From the NCBI GenBank assembly GCA_902462155.1, contig CABQAQ010000004.1:142133-206132 (forward strand): 64,000 nt of DNA, written 5' to 3'. The translations under genes were made by a program, and so were the position numbers. The notes beneath the pieces are model-generated. The model saw nothing but the letters and a program-made list of their open reading frames with translations, was not told the origin of the DNA and made no database searches. This DNA comes from an uncultured bacterium. Lineage in GTDB: Bacteria; Cyanobacteriota; Vampirovibrionia; Gastranaerophilales; Gastranaerophilaceae. Of the stretch, positions 9,192-18,412 are shown piece by piece; positions within the stretch are counted from its first letter, which is position 1; the number at the start of each line of letters is the position of its first letter.

Positions 9192-9566
9192 TTAATATTC
9201 CAAATAGTTCTTTACTTTTTCTATTACACAACTCAAATCAAATGGTTTTGTAATATATTCATTAGCACCGGTTTCTTCACCTATTAGCTTATCCTCTTCT
9301 TGCGATCTGGCTGTTACCATAAATATTGGTATATCTCTATATTTTTTATCGTACTTTAATAATCTACTTATTTTATAACCATTCATTTTTGGCATCATTA
9401 CATCTAAAATAATCAAATCCGGCTTAAGTTCTCTTGCTAAATTAAGTCCTTCTTCTCCATCAAATGCACAATAGCAGTCATACTCTTGCTCTTCCAATAC
9501 AAATTTTAAAGTTTCTACTATATCTTGTTCATCATCTACTATTAATATTTTTTTTCTATTTTCCAT
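9192..9566 (-). CDS. Single-domain response regulator (CheY/PilG-like)
   Basis: The 124-residue receiver has the acidic pair (IVDDEQD), the phospho-acceptor aspartate in LIILDVMMP, the Thr of MVTAR and the Lys of ITKPF, so phosphorylation should be possible. There is no output domain. A GAGG site five bases before the ATG is strong. It lies 7 bases from the histidine kinase stop and 7 bases before the PilB-like gene. That implies translational coupling and suggests that it acts on pilus ATPases or an unlinked partner, by analogy to PilG or CheY. The regulated target is inference. Confidence 0.9.
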   Translation of the reverse strand: MENRKKILIVDDEQDIVETLKFVLEEQEYDCYCAFDGEEGLNLARELKPDLIILDVMMPKMNGYKISRLLKYDKKYRDIPIFMVTARSQEEDKLIGEETGANEYITKPFDLSCVIEKVKNYLEY

Positions 9567-9573
9567 TGTTACC

Positions 9574-11700
9574 TCAATTTACATTATTGAATGAATTAAG
9601 TAATTTTCCAACTAATTCCTTTGATTCTTTTCCTTCGTCTGGGAACAATACATTGGAATATTCAATTATTCTTTCCTTATTTTCTATTTTATACTCTTTT
9701 AATTTATTATGATAGTATGTTTCAAATTTTTTACGAATAAAATCTAAAGCAAATTTATCTGCATCTAATACAAATAATAAATAAATTTTGTTATTTTCAT
9801 TATTTATTACTATAGAATTATTCTTCGTTGCATTATTTCTCACAAGATTAAATTTATTATTCACTATATCTTCAATAATACTAAAATCTATTTTGGTATT
9901 ATTATACTCTTTTATTGCAATCAGCCCTATATGTAAAATATTATTTGTAGATAATTTCAAAATCTGATCTTGCAACTTTTTTTGGAATATTTCTAAGTTA
10001 TTTAAAACCGGAAGAGCAAATGAAAATATAGTACGAACCTCCGGTTCACTTTCTAAAAAAATTACTCCGCCTTGATAATTTATTAATTGTTTTGCTATTG
10101 GAAGACCTAAACCTGTTCCACCTATTTTTCTATTTAAAGAATTTTCTATCTGTTGAAATTTATCAAATACTTTATTTATATTCTCTTTTGCTATACCAAT
10201 ACCATTATCTATTACTGATACTTTTACAAAATCTTTATCAAAATTTTTATTAACATCAAACTCTTGATCATATAATATACTCGGATCTATCATCGACCCC
10301 TTTATTTTTTTTGTTTCTATCTTAATTGCACCATTTTCTCTTGTAAACTTTATAGCATTTGATACGAGATTTGTTAATACTTGCTCAATTCTTGATGAAT
10401 CAATATAAAGATCCGGTATATTTTCTTCCATTTCTGTATCTATACTAATATTTTTTTCTTTTGCTAAATTTTCAAAAGTATTTTTTACAAATTCTATAGG
10501 TTGTTTTATTGCAACTTTTTCAAAATGAAATTCCATCTTTCCTGCCTCTACTTTTGATAAATCTAGTAAATCATTTATTATAGCAGATAATCTGGTTACA
10601 TTTCTTTTTGCCATCTGCGTAAATTTTATTACAGACTCAGGCAAAGAATTGTTTTTATTTGTCGATAAAATAATATCCAACGAATTCTTTATAGCCGTTA
10701 ATGGTGTCCTTAATTCATGCGATACAATTGATATAAATTCTGATTTTAATCTTTCAAGTTGCTCTAATCTTACATTTGTATTTTTTATACGTTCATATAA
10801 GATTGCACTTTCTAACGGTAATGCAACTTGCTTTGCTAAAGTTTGAAAACAAGTTGCATCTTCTTGAGTAAACTCTTCTTCTCTAAATACCTCTATTAAG
10901 CCAAAAAATTTCTCTCCTATTGATATTGGTGCAAACATATTATCGTTATTAAATATATTAAGATCATACTCATAGAACTCATGTTTTACTTTTTTTATTA
11001 TTCTTATATTTTCTACATTAAGTTCATTTATTGATTCTTTTTTCAAAAATAAATTATTATAACTCAATAATGCTCTTAATTTTATAGCCTGCTCAAATCT
11101 TTCTGATAGAGGATGTAGCGAATTGATTATTAAAATAAAATTATTCTGCTCATTGCAAATCAATGTATATGATAATTGAAAACTTAAACTTTTTTCTAAG
11201 CCCTCTATCATTATCTCTATTAATTTCGTTTGCTCTAAGGTTCCGGCTAATTGCGAACTTGTATTATACATTACATCAAGTTGATATAAACTACGAGCTA
11301 AATCCGAATTATTTTTTGATAAAACATCTAATATATTTTTTGTCCTTAAATTAGAGTTTATAGTTGCAATTAGAAGCTCTTTACTAAACGGATAAATTAT
11401 AAATGCATTTGCTGTTTTAAGTATCTCATAATTTGTAAAATCTTTAGGTAAAATTAAAATTAAAACAACATTATCTATCTGTGCTTGTACTTTTAGCTTT
11501 TTCAAAAACAAGTCAATATCAAATGAATAGTTTCTATTATCATAATCACATAAAATAATATTAGGCGATTTTTTTTGTAGATATTCAAAAACTTCTACTT
11601 CATCGGATAGAATATCTAGATTATAAATCAAGTTATTAAAAAAATTTTTAATTGTCTTTATTTTATCTTCACTTTTAGAAATAAATAATATATTATTCAT
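9574..11700 (-). CDS. Cytoplasmic sensor histidine kinase: pseudo-receiver, GAF, HisKA, HATPase
   Basis: Residues 1-120 resemble a receiver, but the acidic pair is replaced (ILFISKSED) and the conserved Lys is Tyr (IIYPFSKE), so it is probably a pseudo-receiver. Residues 145-300 look like a GAF domain. The dimerisation helix carries His328 in FISIVSHELRTP, and the ATPase domain has the N box (NLVSNAIKF), G1 (DNGIGIA) and G2 (GGTGLGL). A C-terminal 130-residue domain resembles a degenerate nucleotide-cyclase fold. No membrane helices are seen, so it senses a cytoplasmic signal. The adjacent receiver protein is the likely phosphorylation partner. Confidence 0.85.
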   Translation of the reverse strand: MNNILFISKSEDKIKTIKNFFNNLIYNLDILSDEVEVFEYLQKKSPNIILCDYDNRNYSFDIDLFLKKLKVQAQIDNVVLILILPKDFTNYEILKTANAFIIYPFSKELLIATINSNLRTKNILDVLSKNNSDLARSLYQLDVMYNTSSQLAGTLEQTKLIEIMIEGLEKSLSFQLSYTLICNEQNNFILIINSLHPLSERFEQAIKLRALLSYNNLFLKKESINELNVENIRIIKKVKHEFYEYDLNIFNNDNMFAPISIGEKFFGLIEVFREEEFTQEDATCFQTLAKQVALPLESAILYERIKNTNVRLEQLERLKSEFISIVSHELRTPLTAIKNSLDIILSTNKNNSLPESVIKFTQMAKRNVTRLSAIINDLLDLSKVEAGKMEFHFEKVAIKQPIEFVKNTFENLAKEKNISIDTEMEENIPDLYIDSSRIEQVLTNLVSNAIKFTRENGAIKIETKKIKGSMIDPSILYDQEFDVNKNFDKDFVKVSVIDNGIGIAKENINKVFDKFQQIENSLNRKIGGTGLGLPIAKQLINYQGGVIFLESEPEVRTIFSFALPVLNNLEIFQKKLQDQILKLSTNNILHIGLIAIKEYNNTKIDFSIIEDIVNNKFNLVRNNATKNNSIVINNENNKIYLLFVLDADKFALDFIRKKFETYYHNKLKEYKIENKERIIEYSNVLFPDEGKESKELVGKLLNSFNNVN

Positions 11701-11767
11701 ATTAAATATTTTATCTAAAGAAGATTATTTTTTCAATTTTAATACAAGTTTAAAATTTTATTTTTAT

Positions 11768-12538
11768 CTATTCTTCCTGAATAAAAGCCGACATACCTAT
11801 AGATGAAAGTTTTTCTACAAGTTCCTGAGCTTTTTGTTTACTAGCAAATGACCCTGCTTGAACTATATATTGTCCATTTTTTTGTTTTATAAATGGCGCT
11901 ACTCTAAAATTTGAGTCTGTTATTTTATTTTGTACATCTATAGCGTGATTAATATCACCATACCCACCTACATATACTTTTGAATAAGATATTTTTTTAT
12001 TTAGGCTATTATCTTGTGTATTATTTGGGCTTAATTGAACACTAGAAGGCGTTGGTTTTGGAGCTTGCGTTTTTGTTTTATCTTTTGCTAATTGTTTTTT
12101 ATCCTCTAGATTATCTCCTTTTAATTTTAGATATATATCATCTTCACTGTTTTTTATTTTTTCCGAATTATTTTCATCTACCTTAGAATGATAAACACTT
12201 GGATCCATAGGTGGTTGCAAATCATTTGCACTTGAACTTTGTTCTTCTATATTCTTTTTATCTAAATCCAGATCATTTTTTAAGAATCCAATTTGATTAT
12301 CCTCCATTTGGATCCACTTAAGTCGCTTATCCACTTTGCCAATCTCTTGATTCTCTTGCAACTTTTCTTGCACCTCATCATTACCGGAACTATCTCCTAT
12401 CTGGACATCTACATTTGGGGTAAAATTAGTAAATATAAAAGATAAGATAAATAAAGTAACAGCAAAAGTCAAAAGAAAGTTATAAAAAAACTTTTTTGAA
12501 TTACAGATTTTTTTATTATCTTTAGGATTGTTTATCAT
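11768..12538 (-). CDS. SPOR-domain protein, membrane anchored
   Basis: A short cytoplasmic N-terminus is followed by one membrane helix (about residues 20-40), a long charged, Pro/Gln-rich linker, and a C-terminal SPOR domain (from YSKVYVGGYGDINHA to the end). SPOR domains bind denuded glycan strands of peptidoglycan, usually at division sites. The protein is therefore likely a periplasmic envelope or division factor, like FtsN or DedD. It lies 6 bases after DUF366 in a run of minus-strand genes. An AGAGGGG stretch about 11 bases before the ATG supports the start. Confidence 0.82.
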   Translation of the reverse strand: MINNPKDNKKICNSKKFFYNFLLTFAVTLFILSFIFTNFTPNVDVQIGDSSGNDEVQEKLQENQEIGKVDKRLKWIQMEDNQIGFLKNDLDLDKKNIEEQSSSANDLQPPMDPSVYHSKVDENNSEKIKNSEDDIYLKLKGDNLEDKKQLAKDKTKTQAPKPTPSSVQLSPNNTQDNSLNKKISYSKVYVGGYGDINHAIDVQNKITDSNFRVAPFIKQKNGQYIVQAGSFASKQKAQELVEKLSSIGMSAFIQEE

Positions 12539-12544
12539 ACTTAT

Positions 12545-13105
12545 TTAGACCCCTCTTACTTTAGTAGTTGCAAGAATTATATCATCAATTTCTTCATTAT
12601 ATAATTTAAGTACTTTTAAAGCAAACTCTTCATAATTAGTTATATTCGTATTATTACTTAAAGAGGCAACATCTATTATAGCATTTTTAGACACAATATT
12701 AATACCAAAATGTATAAGAACCGACGTATGAGATTTTGTTGCAATAGATACCGTTGCCTTTTTACCATCAATAAAGATATCATCACCTTTTCTTTTTATA
12801 TTGATATTCGTATTTAAATTTTCTATTAATTCTTTAACTATTGTCACTAACAATCTCTGACGGAATACTCCTTCTATAAGATTAATATTAAAATGCTCTA
12901 TTATTATATTAATCATTTTCTCACTATATATAGGACTATTGGATAATACATCTTCCTGATCAACAAGCTCTGGTAATTTTACATCGCATTTTCCTATAAA
13001 AGCAACTGCCGCATCTCCCATCATATCAAAATTTTTATATATCCATAATGGACTTAATTGTTTGCCTGTATAATCTATTTCATCTTTTATTATTTTTATC
13101 TTCAT
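12545..13105 (-). CDS. DUF366 family protein
   Basis: The protein matches the DUF366 family: a QLSPLWIYKNFDMMGDAAVAFIGKCDV block, then LVDQEDV, then IEHF and QRLLV, and a GKKATVSIATKS core. The biochemical role of the family is not known to me. It starts 16 bases after queC and precedes the SPOR gene by six bases, so it is co-transcribed with queC. A link to 7-deazaguanine chemistry is possible but unproven. A TTG at 13135 would extend it by ten residues over the queC end; the ATG at 13105 is preferred. Confidence 0.8.
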   Translation of the reverse strand: MKIKIIKDEIDYTGKQLSPLWIYKNFDMMGDAAVAFIGKCDVKLPELVDQEDVLSNSPIYSEKMINIIIEHFNINLIEGVFRQRLLVTIVKELIENLNTNINIKRKGDDIFIDGKKATVSIATKSHTSVLIHFGINIVSKNAIIDVASLSNNTNITNYEEFALKVLKLYNEEIDDIILATTKVRGV

Positions 13106-13121
13106 TTTAATCTTTTCTTTT

Positions 13122-13823
13122 CTACTGTTCTTCAAATAATAATTTTAACATATCAAATGCCGAATTCTTTATTAATGCCCTCTTTAATCTTATACAAGAT
13201 TCACAAGCTCCACAATGCTTATCACTATCGTTATAACAACTATATATTAAATTTAATGGTACTTTATTTTCAATTCCTTTTTTTATTATCTGATCTTTTG
13301 TATAATTAATCAATGGTGCTATAACTTTTGGCTTCACTATTGTTGAAACTTCAAATGTTTTGTTCTGTAAATCAATAAATTTTTGAGAATTATCTGGAAA
13401 AGTCATACCTTCTTCTTTATTAGCTCCAAATACTATAGTAGGTATTTTATACCTGTCTGCCATACTTGCTGCTATATTTAAAAATAATGCATTTCTATTT
13501 GGGATCCAAACCCTTTTTGCACTCTGTTCTGTGTATAACTTATCATCTATCTTTGTTTCATCAAATTTTTCTACATTATTAAATGAATCTTTCAACATTT
13601 CTTTTAGAAATTTTATCTCAATTACTTCTTGCCTTATATTGTAATATTCAACAACTCTCTTAGCAGCACTCAACTCTTTTTTTAAAGCTCTTTGTCCATA
13701 ATCAAAAGTTATTGCTAGAATATTATTTCCTATTTGTGAATATATCTCACTTAATGAAACTACAGAATCTAATCCGCCTGATAATAATATTATTGCTTTT
13801 ATATCATTCTTATTCACTGTCAT
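13122..13823 (-). CDS. queC: 7-cyano-7-deazaguanine synthase QueC
   Basis: QueC converts 7-carboxy-7-deazaguanine to preQ0 with ATP and ammonia, in queuosine synthesis. The PP-loop SGGLDS is at the N-terminus and the C-terminal zinc site is CYNDSDKHCGACESC. The length of about 233 residues is normal. The chosen ATG at 13823 has AAGGA eight bases upstream; a TTG one codon earlier is also in frame. It overlaps the end of the HEAT-repeat gene by 14 bases and is followed by DUF366. No other queuosine genes (queD, queE, queF) lie nearby, and no preQ1 riboswitch is apparent upstream. Confidence 0.94.
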   Translation of the reverse strand: MTVNKNDIKAIILLSGGLDSVVSLSEIYSQIGNNILAITFDYGQRALKKELSAAKRVVEYYNIRQEVIEIKFLKEMLKDSFNNVEKFDETKIDDKLYTEQSAKRVWIPNRNALFLNIAASMADRYKIPTIVFGANKEEGMTFPDNSQKFIDLQNKTFEVSTIVKPKVIAPLINYTKDQIIKKGIENKVPLNLIYSCYNDSDKHCGACESCIRLKRALIKNSAFDMLKLLFEEQ

Positions 13824-14778
13824 CAAATAATCCTTCTTTTATATCATTTAATATATTACTTGCTGATTCTTTTATTATAAATGGAATATTTTCATTACTA
13901 ATTAATTCTAAAATATAACTCTCACCTTTCATATTATAAAGAGCTATTATTGAGGCTTCTATTACTTCTTCATTTTGTTCTCCAAATAAATGATTATAAA
14001 TAAGATTAAAAGCTTCTTCAGATCTATCCGATTGACTGATAGCCTCTATTGCATTGATTCTTACCATTGGAGAATCATCATCTTTTAATGATGTTTTTAA
14101 TACTTTAAAAATTCTTTCATCATATGGATCAAATTTTGATATTACTTCTACTATTCGTTCTTTCAAGAATGAAAATTTATCCATTAGACCATTTTTTGAC
14201 TCTAAAATTGATATTAATGGCTCAATAGCCCTTATATCACCTATCATTCCTAATGCTTTTACTGCTGACTCTCTTACGTATACAGACTTCTCTTCTTCAT
14301 TCGACACAAGCTCTATTAATGGCATTACGGCATATTTATCTCCTATGTTTCCTAATGCCTCCGCACACATTAGCCTTAATTTATAATTCTCGTTTTTATT
14401 ATTAAGTACATACAGTAATGGATATATTGATTTTGTATTTTTATATTTTGATATTACTTTGGCTGCTTGACATCTTACTTCATTAATATTCTGCTCATTT
14501 GTAGCTGTCATTGATTTATTTTTATACAATAGTAAATCAATTAATTTATCTAACGATCTTTCATCTCTTACTTTATCAATCTGCTTTATTACATAAAGCA
14601 AAATATCAGGATTATCTTGAGTTTCTAAAATAAAATTATAAATATAAGGTAAATCATCTTTAGAATACTCGGTATTAAGAAGAGTAATAAAATCGACAAA
14701 ATCTTTTACATTAAAACTCTGTAATTGTCTTAAGTCTGATTTTAAATTATCAAATTTTATTACTTCTCTTTTGTTCAT
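13810..14778 (-). CDS. HEAT-repeat protein
   Basis: This 322-residue soluble protein is built of helical HEAT/PBS-lyase-like repeats. Examples are VRCQAAKVISKYKNTKSIYPL, LRLMCAEALGNIGDKYAVMPL and VRESAVKALGMIGDIRAIEPL, spaced about 35-40 residues apart (from about residue 100 to 310). In Cyanobacteria such repeats occur in phycobilin lyases and scaffolds, but no lyase-specific feature is visible. Its gene overlaps queC by 14 bases, so translation is likely coupled. A partner or scaffold function is inference. No signal peptide or membrane segment is seen. Confidence 0.82.
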   Translation of the reverse strand: MNKREVIKFDNLKSDLRQLQSFNVKDFVDFITLLNTEYSKDDLPYIYNFILETQDNPDILLYVIKQIDKVRDERSLDKLIDLLLYKNKSMTATNEQNINEVRCQAAKVISKYKNTKSIYPLLYVLNNKNENYKLRLMCAEALGNIGDKYAVMPLIELVSNEEEKSVYVRESAVKALGMIGDIRAIEPLISILESKNGLMDKFSFLKERIVEVISKFDPYDERIFKVLKTSLKDDDSPMVRINAIEAISQSDRSEEAFNLIYNHLFGEQNEEVIEASIIALYNMKGESYILELISNENIPFIIKESASNILNDIKEGLFDDSE

Positions 14779-14845
14779 TACACTTATAAAAATATTCCAA
14801 GTCTTATAAAAAATATTAAAAAATAGTTATATTTTTTTAATTTCA

Positions 14846-15031
14846 TTAATGATTTTTTTTCAATGCCTGCTTTTGCTGTATATCAAGCATATTATTATGA
14901 GCAATTACATAAATAGAACATAATCTTGAATTTTTAATATACCACGCACATTTTTCTTGGGCACAAATAACATCATATCCTGTACCTGATGATAACATTG
15001 GGCATATTGGTATAGATAAATTATTTTCCAT
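14846..15031 (-). CDS. Small Cys-rich protein
   Basis: This 61-residue protein has four spaced cysteines (ICPM, VICAQEKCAWY and RLCSIY), suggesting a metal or Fe-S binding site or structural disulphides. The pattern of a Cys, a CxxxxCAWY unit and a final Cys recurs in short bacterial and archaeal proteins as I remember them, but I know no function. It sits between the HEAT-repeat gene and a flavoprotein gene with a 2Fe-2S site, on the same strand, 61 bases after the latter. An AGG-rich stretch precedes the ATG. It is probably a real gene. Confidence 0.6.
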   Translation of the reverse strand: MENNLSIPICPMLSSGTGYDVICAQEKCAWYIKNSRLCSIYVIAHNNMLDIQQKQALKKNH

Positions 15032-15092
15032 ATCCTATTTTACCTTTCTCTTTTATAATTATTATTCTATTATAAAGTCAGTATTTTTTTAA

Positions 15093-15932
15093 TTAACTTT
15101 CTACTTTTAAAAGATTACAATTTTCACTGCGTTTTCTTTCATAATCTTTATAAATTTTAGTTCTATTTATAACCTCATCAAAATCAACTAAATGAGCATC
15201 AAAATCAGGCCCGTCAACACAAGCAAATTTGGTTTTACCACCTACAGTTAATCTACAAGCTCCACACATACCTGTACCATCAACCATAATAGGATTCATA
15301 CTTACTTCTGTTTTTATTCCCTTTCCTCGAGTTAACTCTGCTACAGCTCGCATCATCGGCATAGGTCCTACTGCTATAGCATAATCTACTTTTTCTTTTC
15401 CTATTATATCGTCTAAAACTTGTGTTACAAATCCTTTTATACCAAGTGAACCATCATCTGTTGTTATAAATAATTCTGTACAAGCATTTTTCATTTTTTC
15501 TTGCCAGAATATTAAATCTTTATTTCTAGCACCCATTATCATATAAACTTTATTCCCAGCTTCTTTAAATGCTTTAGCTATAAGATAACAAGGAGCAGCT
15601 CCATAACCTCCGGCTAAACATACAACTGTACCATAGTTCTTTATATGGGTTGGCTTTCCTAATGGTCCAACTAAATCCGGTATACTATCTCCTACTCCCA
15701 GTTGTGCTAACTTTTTGGTAGTATAACCACAAGCCATATACACTATCGTTAATATACCTTTTTCTTTATCAACATCAGCTATAGTTAATGGAATCCTTTC
15801 TCCTGACTCTTCTGCTCTTAATATGATAAATTGACCTGCTTTAGCATTTCTAACTACATAAGGAGCATATATTGATAGCTCATATTGATTTGGACATAAC
15901 TCTATTTTTGATAATATTTCATATTTTTTCAT
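15093..15932 (-). CDS. SudB/NfnA-type FAD, NAD(P) and 2Fe-2S reductase subunit
   Basis: The 279-residue protein is a ferredoxin-NADP reductase-like flavoprotein of the sulfide/dihydroorotate dehydrogenase-like family. It has an FAD-binding RIPLTIAD block, an NAD-binding AGGYGAAP motif and a C-terminal 2Fe-2S site (GTGMCGACRL plus FACVDGP). In NfnAB or SudAB complexes it pairs with a GltB-like large subunit for NADPH/ferredoxin electron transfer. No such partner gene is adjacent: the upstream gene is hisS and the downstream one is a small Cys-rich protein. A TGGAG site eight bases before the ATG supports the start. Confidence 0.85.
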   Translation of the reverse strand: MKKYEILSKIELCPNQYELSIYAPYVVRNAKAGQFIILRAEESGERIPLTIADVDKEKGILTIVYMACGYTTKKLAQLGVGDSIPDLVGPLGKPTHIKNYGTVVCLAGGYGAAPCYLIAKAFKEAGNKVYMIMGARNKDLIFWQEKMKNACTELFITTDDGSLGIKGFVTQVLDDIIGKEKVDYAIAVGPMPMMRAVAELTRGKGIKTEVSMNPIMVDGTGMCGACRLTVGGKTKFACVDGPDFDAHLVDFDEVINRTKIYKDYERKRSENCNLLKVES

Positions 15933-15995
15933 TTATTTTCTCCAGATTTTCTTAATTTAATTTTATTATAACAAAAAAGTTTCATACTCTATAAA

Positions 15996-17243
15996 TTATT
16001 CTTCTAGAATTGAAGATATATTATTAAGAAATTTATCTTGTAAAATTGTTTTTTGCTCCCCACTAGCAAGATTTTTTATAGTAATATTGTTATTTTTAAT
16101 TTCATCTCCCTCTAGAATTAAAGCATAACTAGATATTTTTGATGCTTTTTCTAATTGTTTTGTAAATTTCTTACACGTATAATCAAAATCAGCACTAAAA
16201 CCTTTGTTTCTTATTTTATTTACAAATCTTAATGCTTCAATAGTGTTTCCTGATATGATATAAAAATCAAGTTTTTTATCTTCTCTCTTTTCTATTAATG
16301 AATAAAGACGTTCAAGTCCCATTGCAAAACCTACAGCTGCGGTAGAAGGACCATTTAATGTTTCCACTAAACTATCATATCTGCCACCACCACAAACTGC
16401 ATTTTGTGAACCTAAATTATTAGATTTTATTTCAAATACAGTTCGATTATAGTAATCTAAACCTCTTACTAATTTCCTATTAACTGTATATTTAATATCT
16501 AACACATCTAAATATTTTTTTAATTTTTCAAAATGATCTAAACATTCGTTACAAATAAATGATTCTTCTATTATATTTTTTATTTCTTCATTTTCCATAA
16601 TTTCAATACAAGAATCAACTTTACAGTCTAAAATTCTTAACGGGTTCTTCTCATACCTTATATTACAATCACTGCAAAGCTCATTTAAATATGGCTTTAA
16701 TATATCTTTTATTTTTTTTCTATATTCTGATCTACAACTATTACAACCTAAAGAGTTAATTTCAACTGTTAAATCATTTAATCCTAACGATTTTAAATAA
16801 TTAATAGCAAGCGATATAACTTCAGCATCACAAGTCGGTTCTTTAACACCAAAACATTCAACTCCTATCTGATGAAATTGTCTTTGTCTTCCTGCCTGTG
16901 GCCTCTCATATCTGAACATCGGACCTTTATACCATAATTTTACAGGTGCGCTTAATCTTGAAAAACCATTCTCTATATATGATCTTACAACACTTGCTGT
17001 GTTCTCAGGTCGTAACGTCAACGATCTGCCACTCTTTTCAAAAGTATACATTTCTTTGTTGACAATATCTGTAGAATCACCCACTCCCCTTGCAAATAAT
17101 TCTGTTGATTCAAAAATAGGTGTCCTTATCTCTTTATAATTAGATAATCCAAATACTTCTCTGGCTTTCTCTTCCATATATTGCCACGTACTTACTTCCG
17201 ATGGCAATATATCTTTTGTACCTTTCTGAACTTTTATTACCAT
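15996..17243 (-). CDS. hisS: Histidyl-tRNA synthetase
   Basis: HisS is a class II synthetase charging tRNA-His. The 415-residue protein shows motif 2 (MFRYERPQAGRQRQFHQ), the HisA motif (LVRGLDYYNRTVFEI), motif 3 (AVGFAMGLERL) and a C-terminal anticodon-binding domain. A Cys-rich insertion around residues 165-240 (CNSC, CSDC, CDC and CNEC-like pairs) matches zinc-ribbon-like inserts seen in some bacterial HisS. It starts two bases after the M29 aminopeptidase stop, so the two are likely coupled. The flavoprotein gene follows after 63 bases. Confidence 0.95.
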   Translation of the reverse strand: MVIKVQKGTKDILPSEVSTWQYMEEKAREVFGLSNYKEIRTPIFESTELFARGVGDSTDIVNKEMYTFEKSGRSLTLRPENTASVVRSYIENGFSRLSAPVKLWYKGPMFRYERPQAGRQRQFHQIGVECFGVKEPTCDAEVISLAINYLKSLGLNDLTVEINSLGCNSCRSEYRKKIKDILKPYLNELCSDCNIRYEKNPLRILDCKVDSCIEIMENEEIKNIIEESFICNECLDHFEKLKKYLDVLDIKYTVNRKLVRGLDYYNRTVFEIKSNNLGSQNAVCGGGRYDSLVETLNGPSTAAVGFAMGLERLYSLIEKREDKKLDFYIISGNTIEALRFVNKIRNKGFSADFDYTCKKFTKQLEKASKISSYALILEGDEIKNNNITIKNLASGEQKTILQDKFLNNISSILEE

Positions 17244-17245
17244 CT

Positions 17246-18349
17246 TTATATTAAAAACCTTCCATTCTCATATACAAGTTTATCGTCAGCATATATTTTT
17301 CCACCATTTTTCATATTTTTTATCATATCCCAATGTAATCCTGACTCATTTTTTCCTCCGGTTTCAGGGTAAGATGCTCCTACTGCCATATGAATTGATC
17401 CACCTATTTTTTCATCAAATAATATATTCCCTGTAACATCTTCTATCATATCGTTTGTTCCTACAGCTATTTCGCCAACAAAACTTGCACCTTCATCCAT
17501 AGATAACATTGATTTTACAAATTCTTCATTCTTTTCTGCTTTTATATCTATTACTTTTCCATCTTTTAATGTAAGCAATATCTTTTCAGACTCATTACCA
17601 TGATATATTGCCGGAAAATCAAAGTATATCTGACCATTCGCAGAATTCTCAACCGGAGATGTAAATACTTCTCCATCAGGAAAATTATTTAATCCACAAC
17701 AATTAATCCACTTTCTCCCCTCTGTTGAAAAAGTAATATCAGTTTTTTCTCCAACTATTCTTAATTTTGTTGTCTTTGTTAAATAATCAGCATATTTTTG
17801 TTGTTTTTCTCCTATTTCTTTCCATTTCTCAACAGGATCAGACTCTTGTAAATAACACGATTTTATTAAAAATTCAGTATACTCTTCCAATGACATTTTA
17901 GCCTCTTGTGCTAATGCTTGTGTTGGATAATCTGCTATTACCCACTTTAAATTACCCTCGGCTGATCTTTTTAATAATAAATTCGATAAATCTTTTGTTG
18001 CTCCAGATCGTTTTGCCATCTTCTTATTATCACATTTTGACATACTCTTTACATTTAATGGCGCCCCTATCGATATTAACTTATCTGCCTTCTCATACTC
18101 TATTCTTGTCATTGGATCTATATATTCTAATTGTTTATCATTTGCCTCTTTTATAAATATCTCATTTATTCCATCACAAGATGTTCTTACTATAGGATTT
18201 GCTCCTAATTGTAAACATTTCCTATATATCTCTTTTATTAAAGGCTGAGCTAAATAACTTGTCTGTCTTATTATTACTAAATCATTCTCTTTCACATCTA
18301 CACAATATCTTACTAAGACATCAGCATATTTTTCCATTAATGTTTTCAT
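17246..18349 (-). CDS. M29-family metallo-aminopeptidase
   Basis: The 367-residue protein matches the M29 (AmpS/PepS/aminopeptidase T) family of two-metal exopeptidases. The metal-ligand regions are visible: the Glu in NFPDGEVFTSP, the Glu in GEIAVGTN, the His in SIHMAVGASYPETGG, and GLHWDMI near the end. It is cytosolic, with a general peptide-trimming role inferred from the family. The gene lies two bases upstream of hisS and 63 bases downstream of lpxA, in one long minus-strand run. Confidence 0.9.
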   Translation of the reverse strand: MKTLMEKYADVLVRYCVDVKENDLVIIRQTSYLAQPLIKEIYRKCLQLGANPIVRTSCDGINEIFIKEANDKQLEYIDPMTRIEYEKADKLISIGAPLNVKSMSKCDNKKMAKRSGATKDLSNLLLKRSAEGNLKWVIADYPTQALAQEAKMSLEEYTEFLIKSCYLQESDPVEKWKEIGEKQQKYADYLTKTTKLRIVGEKTDITFSTEGRKWINCCGLNNFPDGEVFTSPVENSANGQIYFDFPAIYHGNESEKILLTLKDGKVIDIKAEKNEEFVKSMLSMDEGASFVGEIAVGTNDMIEDVTGNILFDEKIGGSIHMAVGASYPETGGKNESGLHWDMIKNMKNGGKIYADDKLVYENGRFLI

Positions 18350-18412
18350 TCTAAGCCTCTTTCAAATTATTCATTCTATCAATTTATTATTATAACTTAT
18401 TTTTTATAATTT

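Noticed and set aside
13058..13309. Plus-strand frame across queC and DUF366
   Set aside because: It lies entirely opposite well-supported genes and has a hydrophobic, low-information sequence.
13700..13830. preQ1 riboswitch upstream of queC
   Set aside because: The queC start lies inside the upstream gene and no C-rich aptamer pattern is visible.
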